NCBI GenBank assembly: GCA_965205845.1
Contig: CBDBIG010000005.1
Span: forward strand, 682,001-746,000
Direction of reading: 5' to 3'
Length of the DNA stretch: 64,000 nucleotides
Source of the DNA: CBDBIG01 sp965205845 [NCBI: bacterium]
GTDB taxonomy: Bacteria > SAR324
Notes under the pieces: model-generated
Told to the model about the DNA's origin: nothing
The model's database searches: none
What the model saw: only the letters and a program-made list of their open reading frames with translations
In this document: piece after piece, positions 26,486 to 35,691 of the stretch
How positions within the stretch are numbered: position 1 is the stretch's first letter
Layout: every line of letters starts with the position of its first letter
Position numbers and translations under genes: made by a program

Positions 26486-27787
26486 ATGCCGGGATATGTT
26501 GTTGCGGGCTCCCAATGGGGAGACGAGGGCAAGGGAAAAATTGTGGACCTGTTAACCGCAAATACTGACATGGTCGTGCGTTACCAAGGGGGAGACAATG
26601 CGGGGCACACGGTTATGTTTGAGGACAAGCAGTTCGTGTTGCATCTCATTCCTTCAGGGGTATTTCAAACAAGTATCCCTGTTGTGCTCGCTGCGGGAGT
26701 GGTCGTTGAGCCCTTTGCCCTCATTCAAGAGATGGAAGGTTTACACAAGCAAAACGTGGCACTCGAGCAAATGCTTAAAATTAGCTACGCAGCGCACATG
26801 GTTATGCCTTACCACAAGGAATTCGATCGCCTACGCGAAATACACCGTGGCACCGGAAAACTAGGGACCACAGGCAAGGGAATCGGACCCGCTTACGAGG
26901 ACAAAGCGGCGCGGCGCGGTGTACGTTTTGGTGATTTTGAAACCAGCATGCAAAAACCGTTTTTAAAGCGTTTGGAAGCCGTGTTGGAGGAGAAAAATTT
27001 TTGGCTTAAACATTATGGTTCAAACTGCAAACCGTTTCAAACACAAGCCATATTTGAGGAATCCTTGGCCTTATATGCGCAGGTAAAACCGTTTTTGTGC
27101 GATACCAGTTTGCTCATTAACGAAGCCTTAGATCAGGGCAAACGGGTGTTGTTTGAGGGCGCACAAGGTGCTGGTTTGGATATTGACCACGGGACCTATC
27201 CCTATGTAACCTCCTCGAACACCGTCGCAGGTGGCGCGTGTACGGGCGGTGGTGTAGGTCCTACACGCATCCAAAAAGTGATTGGCATCACCAAAGCCTA
27301 CACCACTCGCGTCGGTTCAGGGCCTTTTCCCACCGAGTTAAAAGATGCGATTGGTGAACGTTTACAAGAAGTAGGCAAAGAATTTGGTGCCACCACAGGA
27401 CGCAGGCGTCGTTGCGGCTGGTTTGATTCCGTGGTGGTCCGCGAGGCTGTACGCATGAATGGTATTGGTGCTCATGCGTTGATGAAGTTGGATGTACTAG
27501 ATGGCATTCATCCGTTGCGCATTGCCGTAGGCTACCGAGATAGCACAGGCACGCAGTATGAAAACGTGCCGCATTGGCACCAATGCGCAGAGAACCTAAC
27601 CCCTGTGTACGAAGAATTACCAGGTTGGCAAGGCTCTATTCGTGGCATCACTGCCTTTGAAGACTTGCCAAAAGAAGCATGTCGCTACATTCAACGCATT
27701 GAGGAACTCAGCGCTGCACCCGTTGCCCTTATTTCTACAGGTCCCCGCCGTGAAGAAACGATTGTGGTAAATGACCCTTTGTCCTAA
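26486..27787 (+). CDS. purA: Adenylosuccinate synthetase
   Basis: A 433-residue cytoplasmic enzyme of purine synthesis that joins IMP and aspartate using GTP. The start MPGYVVAGSQWGDEGKGKIV carries the diagnostic GTP-binding GSQWGDEGKGK at residues 8-18. Other signatures are GGDNAGHTV (IMP/catalytic His), GTTGKGIGPAYEDK, FEGAQGAGLDIDHGTYPYVTSSN, TRVGSGPFPTEL, and TTGRRRRCGWFD. Length equals the usual 420-435. The product is complete. A perfect 10-bp repeat array begins 280 bases after the stop. Confidence 0.97.
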   Translation: MPGYVVAGSQWGDEGKGKIVDLLTANTDMVVRYQGGDNAGHTVMFEDKQFVLHLIPSGVFQTSIPVVLAAGVVVEPFALIQEMEGLHKQNVALEQMLKISYAAHMVMPYHKEFDRLREIHRGTGKLGTTGKGIGPAYEDKAARRGVRFGDFETSMQKPFLKRLEAVLEEKNFWLKHYGSNCKPFQTQAIFEESLALYAQVKPFLCDTSLLINEALDQGKRVLFEGAQGAGLDIDHGTYPYVTSSNTVAGGACTGGGVGPTRIQKVIGITKAYTTRVGSGPFPTELKDAIGERLQEVGKEFGATTGRRRRCGWFDSVVVREAVRMNGIGAHALMKLDVLDGIHPLRIAVGYRDSTGTQYENVPHWHQCAENLTPVYEELPGWQGSIRGITAFEDLPKEACRYIQRIEELSAAPVALISTGPRREETIVVNDPLS

Positions 27788-28070
27788 AAGGGCCGGTGGG
27801 GGTGCAAGAACAAAGCTTGACCATCCTTAGAAATTTCAGAAAACCGCCACGGTGCCATGCGTGGCCTGCTTGAACGCGCCGATGATATTTTTTTAGTAAA
27901 CACAAAGCGCAAAAACCGCAGCCTGCACGCCAGCGTATGCGCAGATGGCAAAGACATGGCAAAGACGCGCCAAATGGCTTAGCCAGCAAGGGTTGGGCGT
28001 GTTACACCCCCAGCGCAAAGCCCCCCAATGCGGGGCACAAGCCTTGGTTTGTATGCCTTTGTGGCGCATT
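27788..28070. other. Region between purA and the 10-bp array
   Basis: No supported gene. A start-to-stop frame near 27856-27981 (about 42 residues, with LLERADDIFLVNTKRKN) reads like a scrap of a protein but matches nothing I recognise. Codon 27981 is a TAG. Confidence 0.35.
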
Positions 28071-28456
28071 TAATGCAAGTTAATGCAAGTTAATGCAAGT
28101 TAATGCAAGTTAATGCAAGTTAATGCAAGTTAATGCAAGTTAATGCAAGTTAATGCAAGTTAATGCAAGTTAATGCAAGTTAATGCAAGTTAATGCAAGT
28201 TAATGCAAGTTAATGCAAGTTAATGCAAGTTAATGCAAGTTAATGCAAGTTAATGCAAGTTAATGCAAGTTAATGCAAGTTAATGCAAGTTAATGCAAGT
28301 TAATGCAAGTTAATGCAAGTTAATGCAAGTTAATGCAAGTTAATGCAAGTTAATGCAAGTTAATGCAAGTTAATGCAAGTTAATGCAAGTTAATGCAAGT
28401 TAATGCAAGTTAATGCAAGTTAATGCAAGTTAATGCAAGTTAATGCAAGTTAATGC
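28071..28456 (+). repeat. Perfect 10-bp tandem array, 38 full units
   Basis: The unit TAATGCAAGT is repeated 38 times without any visible mismatch (28071-28450), with a six-base partial unit at the end. It has stop codons in every frame on both strands, so it is non-coding. It lies in the long spacer between purA and the convergent glk gene. Confidence 0.98.
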
Positions 28457-29101
28457 TATCGTTGCCCCAGTTGCGCCAAGGGTTTTTATGGGCAATAAGG
28501 GTGGCAACCTGGGCATTTTGTTGTGGCGTGGCGCGGAAACCTTGCGGGTTATAATGCTGGCGCACAGCGCAAGCACAACGGCACGGGGCATCGCGGCAGG
28601 CTGGCGAAGCATAAGCGCAAACTTTACCCAAACCGCCTTAAAACAAGCCGGGGCAGAGCGAGAGCGTGGGTCGCGAAGGGCTGTGTTTTACATCCCCCCC
28701 TAACCGCCCTGCAGGGTTATCTGCTGCCAGAGCGCTGCGCCTCTAATGGATTTATCGCAAACCTAAAGAAAAGGCACCCTTGCCATTTGGTGGTAAGCCT
28801 TTTTGCGAATTGCGAAGCGGCATTGTAAATCCCTTTCGAACATTTTCCAACCCTTTAGAATTTCCTCTACAGGGCCCTCGAAAAAGTCTTACGCCATGTG
28901 AACGAAAAACGCGCAAACCCGCATGCCACCGTTTTTTGGGCCGTTCAATTTACACCACCTTTTTAGCGTAAACACACTGCCCGTAAACCGTTGAAAAACC
29001 ACAAAAAACCATTAAATTTTGACCCGTGGCAAAGCATGGGGACGGGCACATACGCTATCTACGTGAAAACCTGCTTTGCTAAGCAAACCCTAAGCATTGA
29101 A
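28457..29101. other. Spacer holding copy A of a dispersed repeat
   Basis: Bases 28457-28584 are unique; on the minus strand they are open and read ...QGFRATPQQNAQVATLIAHK..., possibly the end of a decayed gene cut by the array. From about 28585 to 29062 lies a copy of the repeat found again at 38760-39205. No intact gene is present. Confidence 0.5.
28585..29062 (+). repeat. Dispersed repeat, copy A
   Basis: Shares long near-identical blocks with 38760-39205: around CCAAACCGCCTTAAAACAAG (28628), CTCTAATGGATTTATCGCAA (28740), GGCATTGTAAATCCCTTTCG (28821), GTGAACGAAAAACGCG (28898) and GCAAACCACAAAAAACC-like DNA near 29000. Small indels separate the blocks, and none of the frames is conserved between copies, so it behaves as non-coding or long-decayed DNA. 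Confidence 0.85.
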
Positions 29102-30262
29102 TCAAAATTGAACCGTTTGGCTGTAAGGGGCCATCGCAGCCAAGGCGGCACCTGCCAGGCCTGGGTCGGGGTGGCTAATCACCCATGTGGGAATGGCACG
29201 TAAAATGGTATAATGGTAAGGGTGTGCCTCAAATACCTGCCTAAACTCTCCTGCTTGCAAAAAGGGTAGGAGCCGCGTGGTTATGCCGCCAGCCAAAAAA
29301 ACACCCCCCCATGGCAGCACACGCAAAGCCCAATTGGCAGCAGCGGCGGCATACAACCGACAAAACCAGCGCACGGCTTCCACACAGCCAAGGTCGCTTT
29401 GTGCGAGGGCTTTTTCAACGATTAACGCAGCGGTGTCTTTGCAAGCAGAGTCCATTGGTTGGTCGTTATCCAAAACAGTGGTCGATACAATCCCCCGGTT
29501 GGAAGACACGGCGGATTGTTGGCTTAAAAAGCGCTGCAATAACGCCAAGCCAAACCCGCTTAACAGCATTTCCCACGACACCCTTTTTTGCCTTGTCTCG
29601 GTTTGGGTACGCAACCAAACCAACAAGGCATCTTCTTGAGGATTACGTGGTGCAAAATCGGTGGCACCCAACTCGCTGGGTGTGTACAGCCATCCAATCC
29701 CATTCGAAGGGGGTGGATAAGGTTGGATAAAGGCAGCCCCTAAACCTGTACCAGCACCCAGCAAAGCCATGGGTTGTGTGGGTTTTTCTAAACGGGCAGG
29801 CTGTTGCCTGGGGGGCTTACCAGATAAGGACAAAGGACAGACATGGGCTGGGGATAAGGCTGGTAGAGCGTGGGCCAACGCTACAAAATCGTTGAGCAGT
29901 ATACAGCGCTTTAGGGGATGCGGGTGTTTTTGTGTGTGGTGCTTGGCGAACCATTGTTGCAGCATGGGTTGGGTTACCTGCCAGGGGAGGTTGACCGCAG
30001 TCACCTGCACAGAACTGGCAGGCTGTCCTGGGATGCCAATCCCAACCCAATCAATGGTCAGGTTAGGGTAAACAACCAGTGCCTCACTTAAAAAACGTTG
30101 TAATGCTTGTGCCAAACTGATAAAAGCGTGGGTTTTCCAGGTGCGTGTAAATAAAGGAGGTTGGGTTAAAATGGCATGGGGTGCAAACAAGGCCAAGCGC
30201 AGGTGTGTGCCTCCAATATCTCCCGCCAATACCACCGTTATGGGTGTTTGTGTCTGGGCCAT
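29102..30262 (-). CDS. glk: Glucokinase
   Basis: A 386-residue ROK-independent (Glk/PF02685-type) glucokinase, phosphorylating glucose with ATP in the cytoplasm. The phosphate-binding start VLAGDIGGTHLRLALF, the segment LLNDFVALAHALPAL (catalytic Asp in LNDF), ALLGAGTGLGAAF, the sugar-contact ELGATDFAPRN, and GGVFLAGGITTRLLP are family hallmarks. It is longer than the E. coli enzyme (321) because of basic Pro/Gln-rich and Ser-rich insertions around residues 125-160 and 250-280. The start ATG has a GGAAAGA site upstream. It converges on the dispersed-repeat region. Confidence 0.9.
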   Translation of the reverse strand: MAQTQTPITVVLAGDIGGTHLRLALFAPHAILTQPPLFTRTWKTHAFISLAQALQRFLSEALVVYPNLTIDWVGIGIPGQPASSVQVTAVNLPWQVTQPMLQQWFAKHHTQKHPHPLKRCILLNDFVALAHALPALSPAHVCPLSLSGKPPRQQPARLEKPTQPMALLGAGTGLGAAFIQPYPPPSNGIGWLYTPSELGATDFAPRNPQEDALLVWLRTQTETRQKRVSWEMLLSGFGLALLQRFLSQQSAVSSNRGIVSTTVLDNDQPMDSACKDTAALIVEKALAQSDLGCVEAVRWFCRLYAAAAANWALRVLPWGGVFLAGGITTRLLPFLQAGEFRQVFEAHPYHYTILRAIPTWVISHPDPGLAGAALAAMAPYSQTVQF

Positions 30263-30395
30263 CAGCGATTCTTTCCAAAGCTTTGCTTATAATCAAAGAG
30301 CAACAAAATGAAAGTTTACGGTTTTTTAAAAATCACCCATAGACAAACCCATAGCAATGGTTGCACAATGTGGGGGTTCGCGGATGCGGCATTTT

Positions 30396-30468
30396 GGGCG
30401 GTTAGCTCAGCTGGGAGAGCGGTGCCCTTACAAGGCATAGGTCACAGGTTCGATCCCTGTACCGCCTA
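30396..30468 (+). tRNA. tRNA-Val (anticodon TAC)
   Basis: A 73-nt cloverleaf. Acceptor stem GGGCGGT (30396-30402) pairs with ACCGCCT (30461-30467) with one G-U pair; the D arm has AGCTCAGCTGGGAGAGC; the anticodon stem GTGCC/GGCAT holds the loop CTTACAA with anticodon TAC at 30429-30431; the T arm is ACAGG-TTCGATC-CCTGT. The discriminator base is A and CCA is not encoded. The body is like bacterial tRNA-Val genes reading GUN codons. Confidence 0.96.
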
Positions 30469-30585
30469 CTTGTGTGGTTAGCAGTAAGGAACATGAGAAA
30501 TCTAACAGTCAGCAATAAGGCTTGGTTTACGGTTTTACCTGCAAGCAGAGGGTTTTTTGGCCGGTTGCCCATCTGCAGGGTCTTT

Positions 30586-31344
30586 TTAAGTTCCTTGGTT
30601 GATGAGGCAGGCCAAATAGGCAGCCCCAAAGCCGTTGTCAATGTTAACAACACCAAGGCCTGGGGCGCAGCTGTTAAGCATTGCTGCCATGGCGGCGATT
30701 CCACCCAGGCCCGTGCCATACCCTACCGAGGTCGGCAATGCGATGACGGGAACGCGAACCAGGCCCGTTACCACCGAAGGCAAGGCACCTTCCATTCCTG
30801 CCACGGCAACCACCACCTTGGCCTTGCGTAACTGGGGTAACACGTCTAGCAAGCGTTGCAGGCCTGCGATGCCTACGTCGGCAAATATCTGTGCGCGTGC
30901 CCCCATCGCCCGCGAAGTCTGCAAGGCTTCTTGTGCAACGGGTAAATCGGCAGAACCCGCACAAACAATGGCAATACATCCATGGCCTTCCCCTTCGCCC
31001 ACCCCACCAAAATGCAAAGTATCCCCTATGGCATCGTAGTGCCCTTGGGCCGCTTTGGGCCAACGCTCAAGCAGATCCTCATAATTGGCTTGGCCCAAAC
31101 GGGTAATGAGCAATTGTGGGTGGGCTTTCAAGCAGGCTTTGCAAATTTGGCTTAAGTGCTGCGGCTGCTTACCTTGGGCAAACACCACCTCTGGAAACCC
31201 TTTACGCTGTTTGCGGTGGTGATCGAGGCGCGCAAACCCTAAATTTTCATAAGGTGCCTGTGCTATTTGGCCAAGTGCCTGGGCGGCACTAACCTTGCCT
31301 TGTTCGACGCTTAGCAATAATTTTTTTAACGCAGCAGATTCCAT
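30586..31344 (-). CDS. larB: LarB-like nickel-pincer cofactor carboxylase (PurE-related)
   Basis: A 252-residue protein of the LarB family, which carboxylates and hydrolyses nicotinic acid adenine dinucleotide in the first step of the nickel-pincer nucleotide cofactor of lactate racemase and related enzymes. The N-terminal segment FARLDHHRKQRKGFPEVVFAQGK and the PurE-like domain (IAIVCAGSADLPVAQEA, FADVGIAGLQRLL, VVVAVAGMEGALPSVVTGL, VIALPTSVGYG) are characteristic; GFGAAYLACLI closes the domain. No larC or larE lies nearby, so its use is inferred. A 12-base palindrome GGGGTTTTCCCC sits immediately upstream of the start and might hide the translation site. gatB is 126 bases upstream on the same strand. 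Confidence 0.88.
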   Translation of the reverse strand: MESAALKKLLLSVEQGKVSAAQALGQIAQAPYENLGFARLDHHRKQRKGFPEVVFAQGKQPQHLSQICKACLKAHPQLLITRLGQANYEDLLERWPKAAQGHYDAIGDTLHFGGVGEGEGHGCIAIVCAGSADLPVAQEALQTSRAMGARAQIFADVGIAGLQRLLDVLPQLRKAKVVVAVAGMEGALPSVVTGLVRVPVIALPTSVGYGTGLGGIAAMAAMLNSCAPGLGVVNIDNGFGAAYLACLINQGT

Positions 31345-31470
31345 GGGGAAAACCCCTGTCGGTTGGTAAGGCGTTCAAAACATGCCCTTTGGGGTAAACC
31401 CGAAGGGATGCGCTATCTGCACAACGTCGATCCAAATGGCTCGACGGCGATGGTATTGAACAAGGGGTTT

Positions 31471-32934
31471 TTAGCTTCCTTGGCGGAGTGTTTTTTTAAG
31501 CAGGTGCGTCACAGTTTTGGGGTTGGCCTTTCCTGCGCTTAATTTCATCACCTGCCCCACAAAAAAACCAAACATCCTGTCTTTACCACCTTGATACTCT
31601 GCGACTTGCTTGGGGTTATCGGCAAGCATTTTTTCAATGATAGCCAGCAGTTCGTCCTCGTTGCTTACTTGACTTAGGTGTTTTTCTTGCACAATATCGC
31701 GGGGTAACCTTCCGCTGATGTGCATTTCATCAAACACCACCTTGGCGGCGGTGGAACTAATTTCTTCATCCTCAATCATCCCAATTAAATGGGCGAGCTG
31801 CTTGGCATCAAACTTGAGGTCTGAGATGGCTATTTTATCCTCGTTGAGTTTGGCGGCAACTTCGACGCTAACCCAGTTGGCAGCACGTTTAGGGGGTGCT
31901 CCCGCGTTTACCACCGCATCAAACAATTTGGCCATGCCTAATTGAGAAACCAACACTGTGGCATCGTATTCAGATAGCCCCAAATCATGGCAATAACGCC
32001 CCTTTTTGGCTGCGGGAAGCTCGGGCATGCGTTGGCGAATTTTTTCAACCAGGTCGCCAGAAATATGTAAAGGGTAGAGGTCGGGGTCTGGAAAATAGCG
32101 GTAATCGTCGGCATCTTCCTTAACGCGCATGGGGTGCGTAACACCGGTTACTGTGTCAAACAAGCGGGTTTCTTGGATTACTTTGTCACCACGCAAAAGC
32201 ACCTCCTCCTGGCGCCCCATTTCATAGTAAATGGCCTGCTCTAAAAAGCGAAAGGAGTTCAGGTTTTTGGTCTCAGTGCGCGTGCCTAAGGTGCTGTCTC
32301 CCTTAGGGTGTAACGACACGTTGGCATCCGCCCGAAAATTCCCTCGTTCTAAGTTGCCACGCGATACTTCCGTATGGGTGACCAATCGATGCATGGTTTC
32401 CATATAGCACTTAGCCTCTTGGGGAGTTTCTAAGTCGGGGGCACTTACAATTTCCACCAACGGGGTCCCTGCACGGTTAAGGTCAATATAACTGCCCTGG
32501 TTAACACCGCTTTCGTGTACCAGCTTTCCCGCATCCTCTTCAATGTGAATCCGAACAATGTTAACCCGCTTGGTGTAGACCTTTTTCCCCGTTTTTTCAT
32601 TTTGAGGGACTTCAAACTCTACCCAGCCATTCTCACATAAAGGCTGGTCGAATTGGGAGATTTGGTAGGCTTTGGGGAGGTCAGGATAAAAGTAATTTTT
32701 GCGTGCAAACTCGCTTTGCAAGCGAATGTCGCAGTGTACCGCCAACCCAATGCGTATCGCCAAGTGAACCACAAGGCCGTTTAACACAGGCAAGGCACCC
32801 GGTAAACCAAGGCATACAGGGCAGGTATTTTGGTTGGGGGTTACTCCAAACATGGTGGGACAAGCGCAAAACAGTTTGGTTTGCGTGTTGAGTTGGGTGT
32901 GAATCTCTAGCCCAATGGTGGGTTCAAATTCCAT
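31471..32934 (-). CDS. gatB: Aspartyl/glutamyl-tRNA(Asn/Gln) amidotransferase subunit B
   Basis: A 487-residue subunit of the GatCAB complex, which turns Glu-tRNA-Gln and Asp-tRNA-Asn into Gln-tRNA-Gln and Asn-tRNA-Asn. Hallmarks are the start MEFEPTIGLEIHTQLNTQTK, the zinc-binding-type CPTMFGVTPNQNTCPVCLGLPG, YFYPDLPKAYQISQF, DLNRAGTPLVEIVS, RGNLERGNFRADANVS and RYFPDPDLYPLHI; the C-terminal tRNA-binding tail domain ends in GKANPKTVTHLLKK. Length equals the usual 475-490. gatA and gatC are not in the window. larB follows on the same strand. Confidence 0.96.
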   Translation of the reverse strand: MEFEPTIGLEIHTQLNTQTKLFCACPTMFGVTPNQNTCPVCLGLPGALPVLNGLVVHLAIRIGLAVHCDIRLQSEFARKNYFYPDLPKAYQISQFDQPLCENGWVEFEVPQNEKTGKKVYTKRVNIVRIHIEEDAGKLVHESGVNQGSYIDLNRAGTPLVEIVSAPDLETPQEAKCYMETMHRLVTHTEVSRGNLERGNFRADANVSLHPKGDSTLGTRTETKNLNSFRFLEQAIYYEMGRQEEVLLRGDKVIQETRLFDTVTGVTHPMRVKEDADDYRYFPDPDLYPLHISGDLVEKIRQRMPELPAAKKGRYCHDLGLSEYDATVLVSQLGMAKLFDAVVNAGAPPKRAANWVSVEVAAKLNEDKIAISDLKFDAKQLAHLIGMIEDEEISSTAAKVVFDEMHISGRLPRDIVQEKHLSQVSNEDELLAIIEKMLADNPKQVAEYQGGKDRMFGFFVGQVMKLSAGKANPKTVTHLLKKTLRQGS

Positions 32935-33085
32935 GGCGATATTTCAAAAAAGGGGAATTGTTGCGGCTTATGAAGATTACGGCTTTACAAAAACCAAGCG
33001 TTATCGATTGCCCTTTCATAGCCCTTTCATGCAAGCCATGTGATGGGTATGGACGCATGGAAACACGTATTGCTAAGGGTTTTTT

Positions 33086-34525
33086 TTAATAGGCCTGGGC
33101 AAAAAGTACGCGTTGCTTAGAAGGTTTGCCACTCACAATACAAGATCCTTCCTCGTGTTCATTTTCCAAAGGAATGCAACGGATGGTGGCCTTGGTCTCT
33201 TCCTTAATTTTTTGCTCGGTTTGAGGGGTCCCATCCCAATGGGCATAAGCAAAGCCCATGCGGCTTTCCATCAGGTCTGTAAAGGTTTTGTAATCATTTA
33301 CAAAATGGGTTTGTGCTTGCCGAAAAGCCAACGCTTTTGCATACAGGTCGGTTTGAATCTGCAACAACGTTTCTTGAATGCCTGCAACCGCTTTTTCAAG
33401 GGGAAGCACTGTTTTTTGGCGGGTGTCGCGGCGTACCAGCACCACCTCTTCGTTGTCGGCATCGCGCGGGCCGATCTCAACACGCAAAGGTACTCCTTGC
33501 TGTATCCAATAAAAAAAGCGCTCGGCGGGGCGAAGGTCGGTGTCTAGATCGACCGCAATCCGCAAGGAATCAAAGACATCATGAAGTGCTGTTTGTAACT
33601 TGTTAAGCAAAGCTGTTACCTTGCCTTGATCTACCTCGTGCTTCCATAAGGGGATCAGCACCATTTGTGTAGGAGCAATGTTGGGAGGTAGCACCAACCC
33701 ATCATCATCGCTGTGCGTCATAATTAAGCCGCCAATCATGCGGGTCGAAACCCCCCAACTGGTGGTATGCACATATTGCTGTTGGTTACCTCGGTCTAAA
33801 AATTGGATGTTAAAAGCTTTGGCAAAATTCTGCCCCAAATGGTGTGAGGTTCCCGCTTGCAAGGCGCGACCATCTTGCATTAACGCCTCCACGCAATAGG
33901 TGCGTAAAGCTCCCGGAAACTTTTCGGATTCTGTTTTAAGCCCTTGAACCACAGGCATGGCCAGTTTGTCTTCAAAAAAAGCACGATAAATCTCTAAAAT
34001 TCCACGCGTTTCGGCTTGGGCTTGGGCTTGGGTTTCATGGGCTGTATGGCCTTCTTGCCATAAAAATTCCGAAGTACGCAAAAAAAGCCGGGTGCGCAGT
34101 TCCCAACGCATGATATTGCACCATTGGTTAATCAGCAAGGGCAAATCACGGTAGCTCTGTATCCATTGGCTATACATATGCCCAACAATGGTTTCTGAGG
34201 TGGGGCGTACCACCAAGGGTTCTTCTAAAATTTTGCCCCCTGCGTGGGTTACCACAGCCAGTTCTGGAGAAAATCCTTCAATATGCTCGGCTTCCTGGCG
34301 GATAAAACCTTCTGGTATCAACAAGGGAAAGTAGGCATTTCGATGCCCTGTCTCTTTAAAGCGCCTATCGAGCAAATCTCGCATCCGCTCCCATATGGCA
34401 AAACCTGTGGGACGAATGACCATGCACCCTTTTACGGGAGCATAGCTGGCGAGTTCGCCCGCTTGAATTACGTCTAAATACCACTGGCTATAGTTTTTAT
34501 CGCGTGCGCAAATATTTTTGGCCAT
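33086..34525 (-). CDS. proS: Prolyl-tRNA synthetase, archaeal/eukaryal type
   Basis: A 479-residue class II synthetase charging tRNA-Pro. The start MAKNICARDKNYSQWYLDVI is used instead of the 20-codon upstream extension. It is the short form without an editing insertion: motif 1 RPTGFAIWERMRDLLD, motif 2 NQWCNIMRWELRTRLFLRTSEFLWQEGHTAH, motif 3 VHTTSWGVSTRMIGGLIMTHSDDDGLVLPP, then the anticodon domain (QMVLIPLW) and a C-terminal zinc-binding-like tail ending in the conserved Tyr (LFAQAY). Such enzymes occur in archaea, eukaryotes and some bacteria including spirochaetes (Borrelia), clostridia and Thermus. Confidence 0.95.
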   Translation of the reverse strand: MAKNICARDKNYSQWYLDVIQAGELASYAPVKGCMVIRPTGFAIWERMRDLLDRRFKETGHRNAYFPLLIPEGFIRQEAEHIEGFSPELAVVTHAGGKILEEPLVVRPTSETIVGHMYSQWIQSYRDLPLLINQWCNIMRWELRTRLFLRTSEFLWQEGHTAHETQAQAQAETRGILEIYRAFFEDKLAMPVVQGLKTESEKFPGALRTYCVEALMQDGRALQAGTSHHLGQNFAKAFNIQFLDRGNQQQYVHTTSWGVSTRMIGGLIMTHSDDDGLVLPPNIAPTQMVLIPLWKHEVDQGKVTALLNKLQTALHDVFDSLRIAVDLDTDLRPAERFFYWIQQGVPLRVEIGPRDADNEEVVLVRRDTRQKTVLPLEKAVAGIQETLLQIQTDLYAKALAFRQAQTHFVNDYKTFTDLMESRMGFAYAHWDGTPQTEQKIKEETKATIRCIPLENEHEEGSCIVSGKPSKQRVLFAQAY

Positions 34526-34613
34526 TGGTTTTTTAGTGTGCAGTATGCAAAAAGGTTTCAAACATTGCTTCATTCCCTGAGGCAATGGTTGACTATGATA
34601 GCGTGTTGCCCTC

Positions 34614-35522
34614 CTAGCGCACCCTGCTTAAACGCTTTAGCAGTGAATTGGCCTTGGAGCGTTGTAAGTAGGTATTCTCTTTGGCATAGACCCATGCCAC
34701 TTTGTTGCTGTGGTCTTTCATGTTGGGATTGGCTCTTCCTCGCAGCAGCTCCAGCACAATTCCAGGGGTAGTGGTACTGGCCGCTGCAATATGTAATGGC
34801 GTGCTTCCAAAAGTATTTTTGCGATTGACCTTGGCACCCGCCCTAATGAGCAGCTGTATAATTTGGGGGGTCGAACCGTAGGCAGCCGCACGGTGCAAAG
34901 GGGTAAACCCATTTTGATCGGCGGTGTTGACGTTGGCTCCACCCTTAATTAAGGATTTAATTGTCTCAAGGGATGCAGCCAACCCAGCCGCCCAGTTTAA
35001 TGGCGTGTAGCCGAGGTTGTCGAGTTGATCCACCTTAGCGCCTTTTTGAATAAGAAAGGTAATAATGCGTGGCTCCTTAGAATACAAAGCCGCGGTATGT
35101 AAGGGCGCGTAACCCAACGCATTTTTTTGACCAACGTTTGCTCCGGCCTGCACAAGGGCTTGTACTATTTGGAGCGAGGCTCTACGCGTAGCAAAATGCA
35201 AGGGTGTATCCCCGCTGGTGTTTTTGATGTTTACACGGGCACCCATGTCTAACATCAAATTGACAATGTTCACCTCTAGCCTTGATTCGACCGCGAGATG
35301 CAAAGGGGCAAGCCCAAGAGAGTTTGTGGCATTTATTTTGGCACCATTTTTAACGAGTGCCCGAATTTGACTGGGTGTAGCCGTTTTAAGAAACTCTACC
35401 TCACACAGGTTTTTGCAATCTTGTGCGTACGCCAAAGGGCTTACGCTTGTCGACGCAACAGCGCATACAACGCTCAAAATAAATAACTTTACTGATGTCC
35501 GAATCTTTAAAAAACAGTACAT
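34614..35522 (-). CDS. Secreted ankyrin-repeat protein
   Basis: A 302-residue protein with a Sec signal peptide (MYCFLKIRTSVKLFILSVV..., cleavage likely after LAYAQ, near residue 34) followed by about seven ankyrin repeats of 33-36 residues. Each repeat shows the pattern G.TPLH.A and GA.vn, for example NSLGLAPLHLAVESR, SGDTPLHFATRRAS, ALGYAPLHTAALYS, LGYTPLNWAAGLA, QNGFTPLHRAAAYG and FGSTPLHIAAAST. The two start and end repeats are degenerate. A strong AGGAGG site precedes the start. Such periplasmic ankyrin proteins bind other proteins; no partner is visible. A single Cys-pair (CKNLC) follows the signal. Confidence 0.87.
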   Translation of the reverse strand: MYCFLKIRTSVKLFILSVVCAVASTSVSPLAYAQDCKNLCEVEFLKTATPSQIRALVKNGAKINATNSLGLAPLHLAVESRLEVNIVNLMLDMGARVNIKNTSGDTPLHFATRRASLQIVQALVQAGANVGQKNALGYAPLHTAALYSKEPRIITFLIQKGAKVDQLDNLGYTPLNWAAGLAASLETIKSLIKGGANVNTADQNGFTPLHRAAAYGSTPQIIQLLIRAGAKVNRKNTFGSTPLHIAAASTTTPGIVLELLRGRANPNMKDHSNKVAWVYAKENTYLQRSKANSLLKRLSRVR

Positions 35523-35691
35523 ACAATGTCCTCCTTTTGATGTGAATAATTAGCAACTCATCAAGAGGCGCACGTGTTGCGGGGTCACTTTTGCGATTTG
35601 GAACAGCGCAAACACGACACCTACAACGATCAGTCTACGGCGAATTAAATATTTTTTCAAGTATCAAAATCCTTAAACCTACTTCCAAAGT

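Noticed and set aside
28071-28456. CRISPR or plasmid-type iteron array
   Set aside because: There are no spacers between the 10-bp units, no cas genes and no replication initiator nearby; it is a simple satellite.
28443-28828. Short frames in the dispersed repeat copy A
   Set aside because: Not conserved in frame in copy B, so they are not under protein selection.
30586-31344. purE (AIR carboxylase)
   Set aside because: Longer N-terminal part and motif pattern match LarB; no purK is adjacent.
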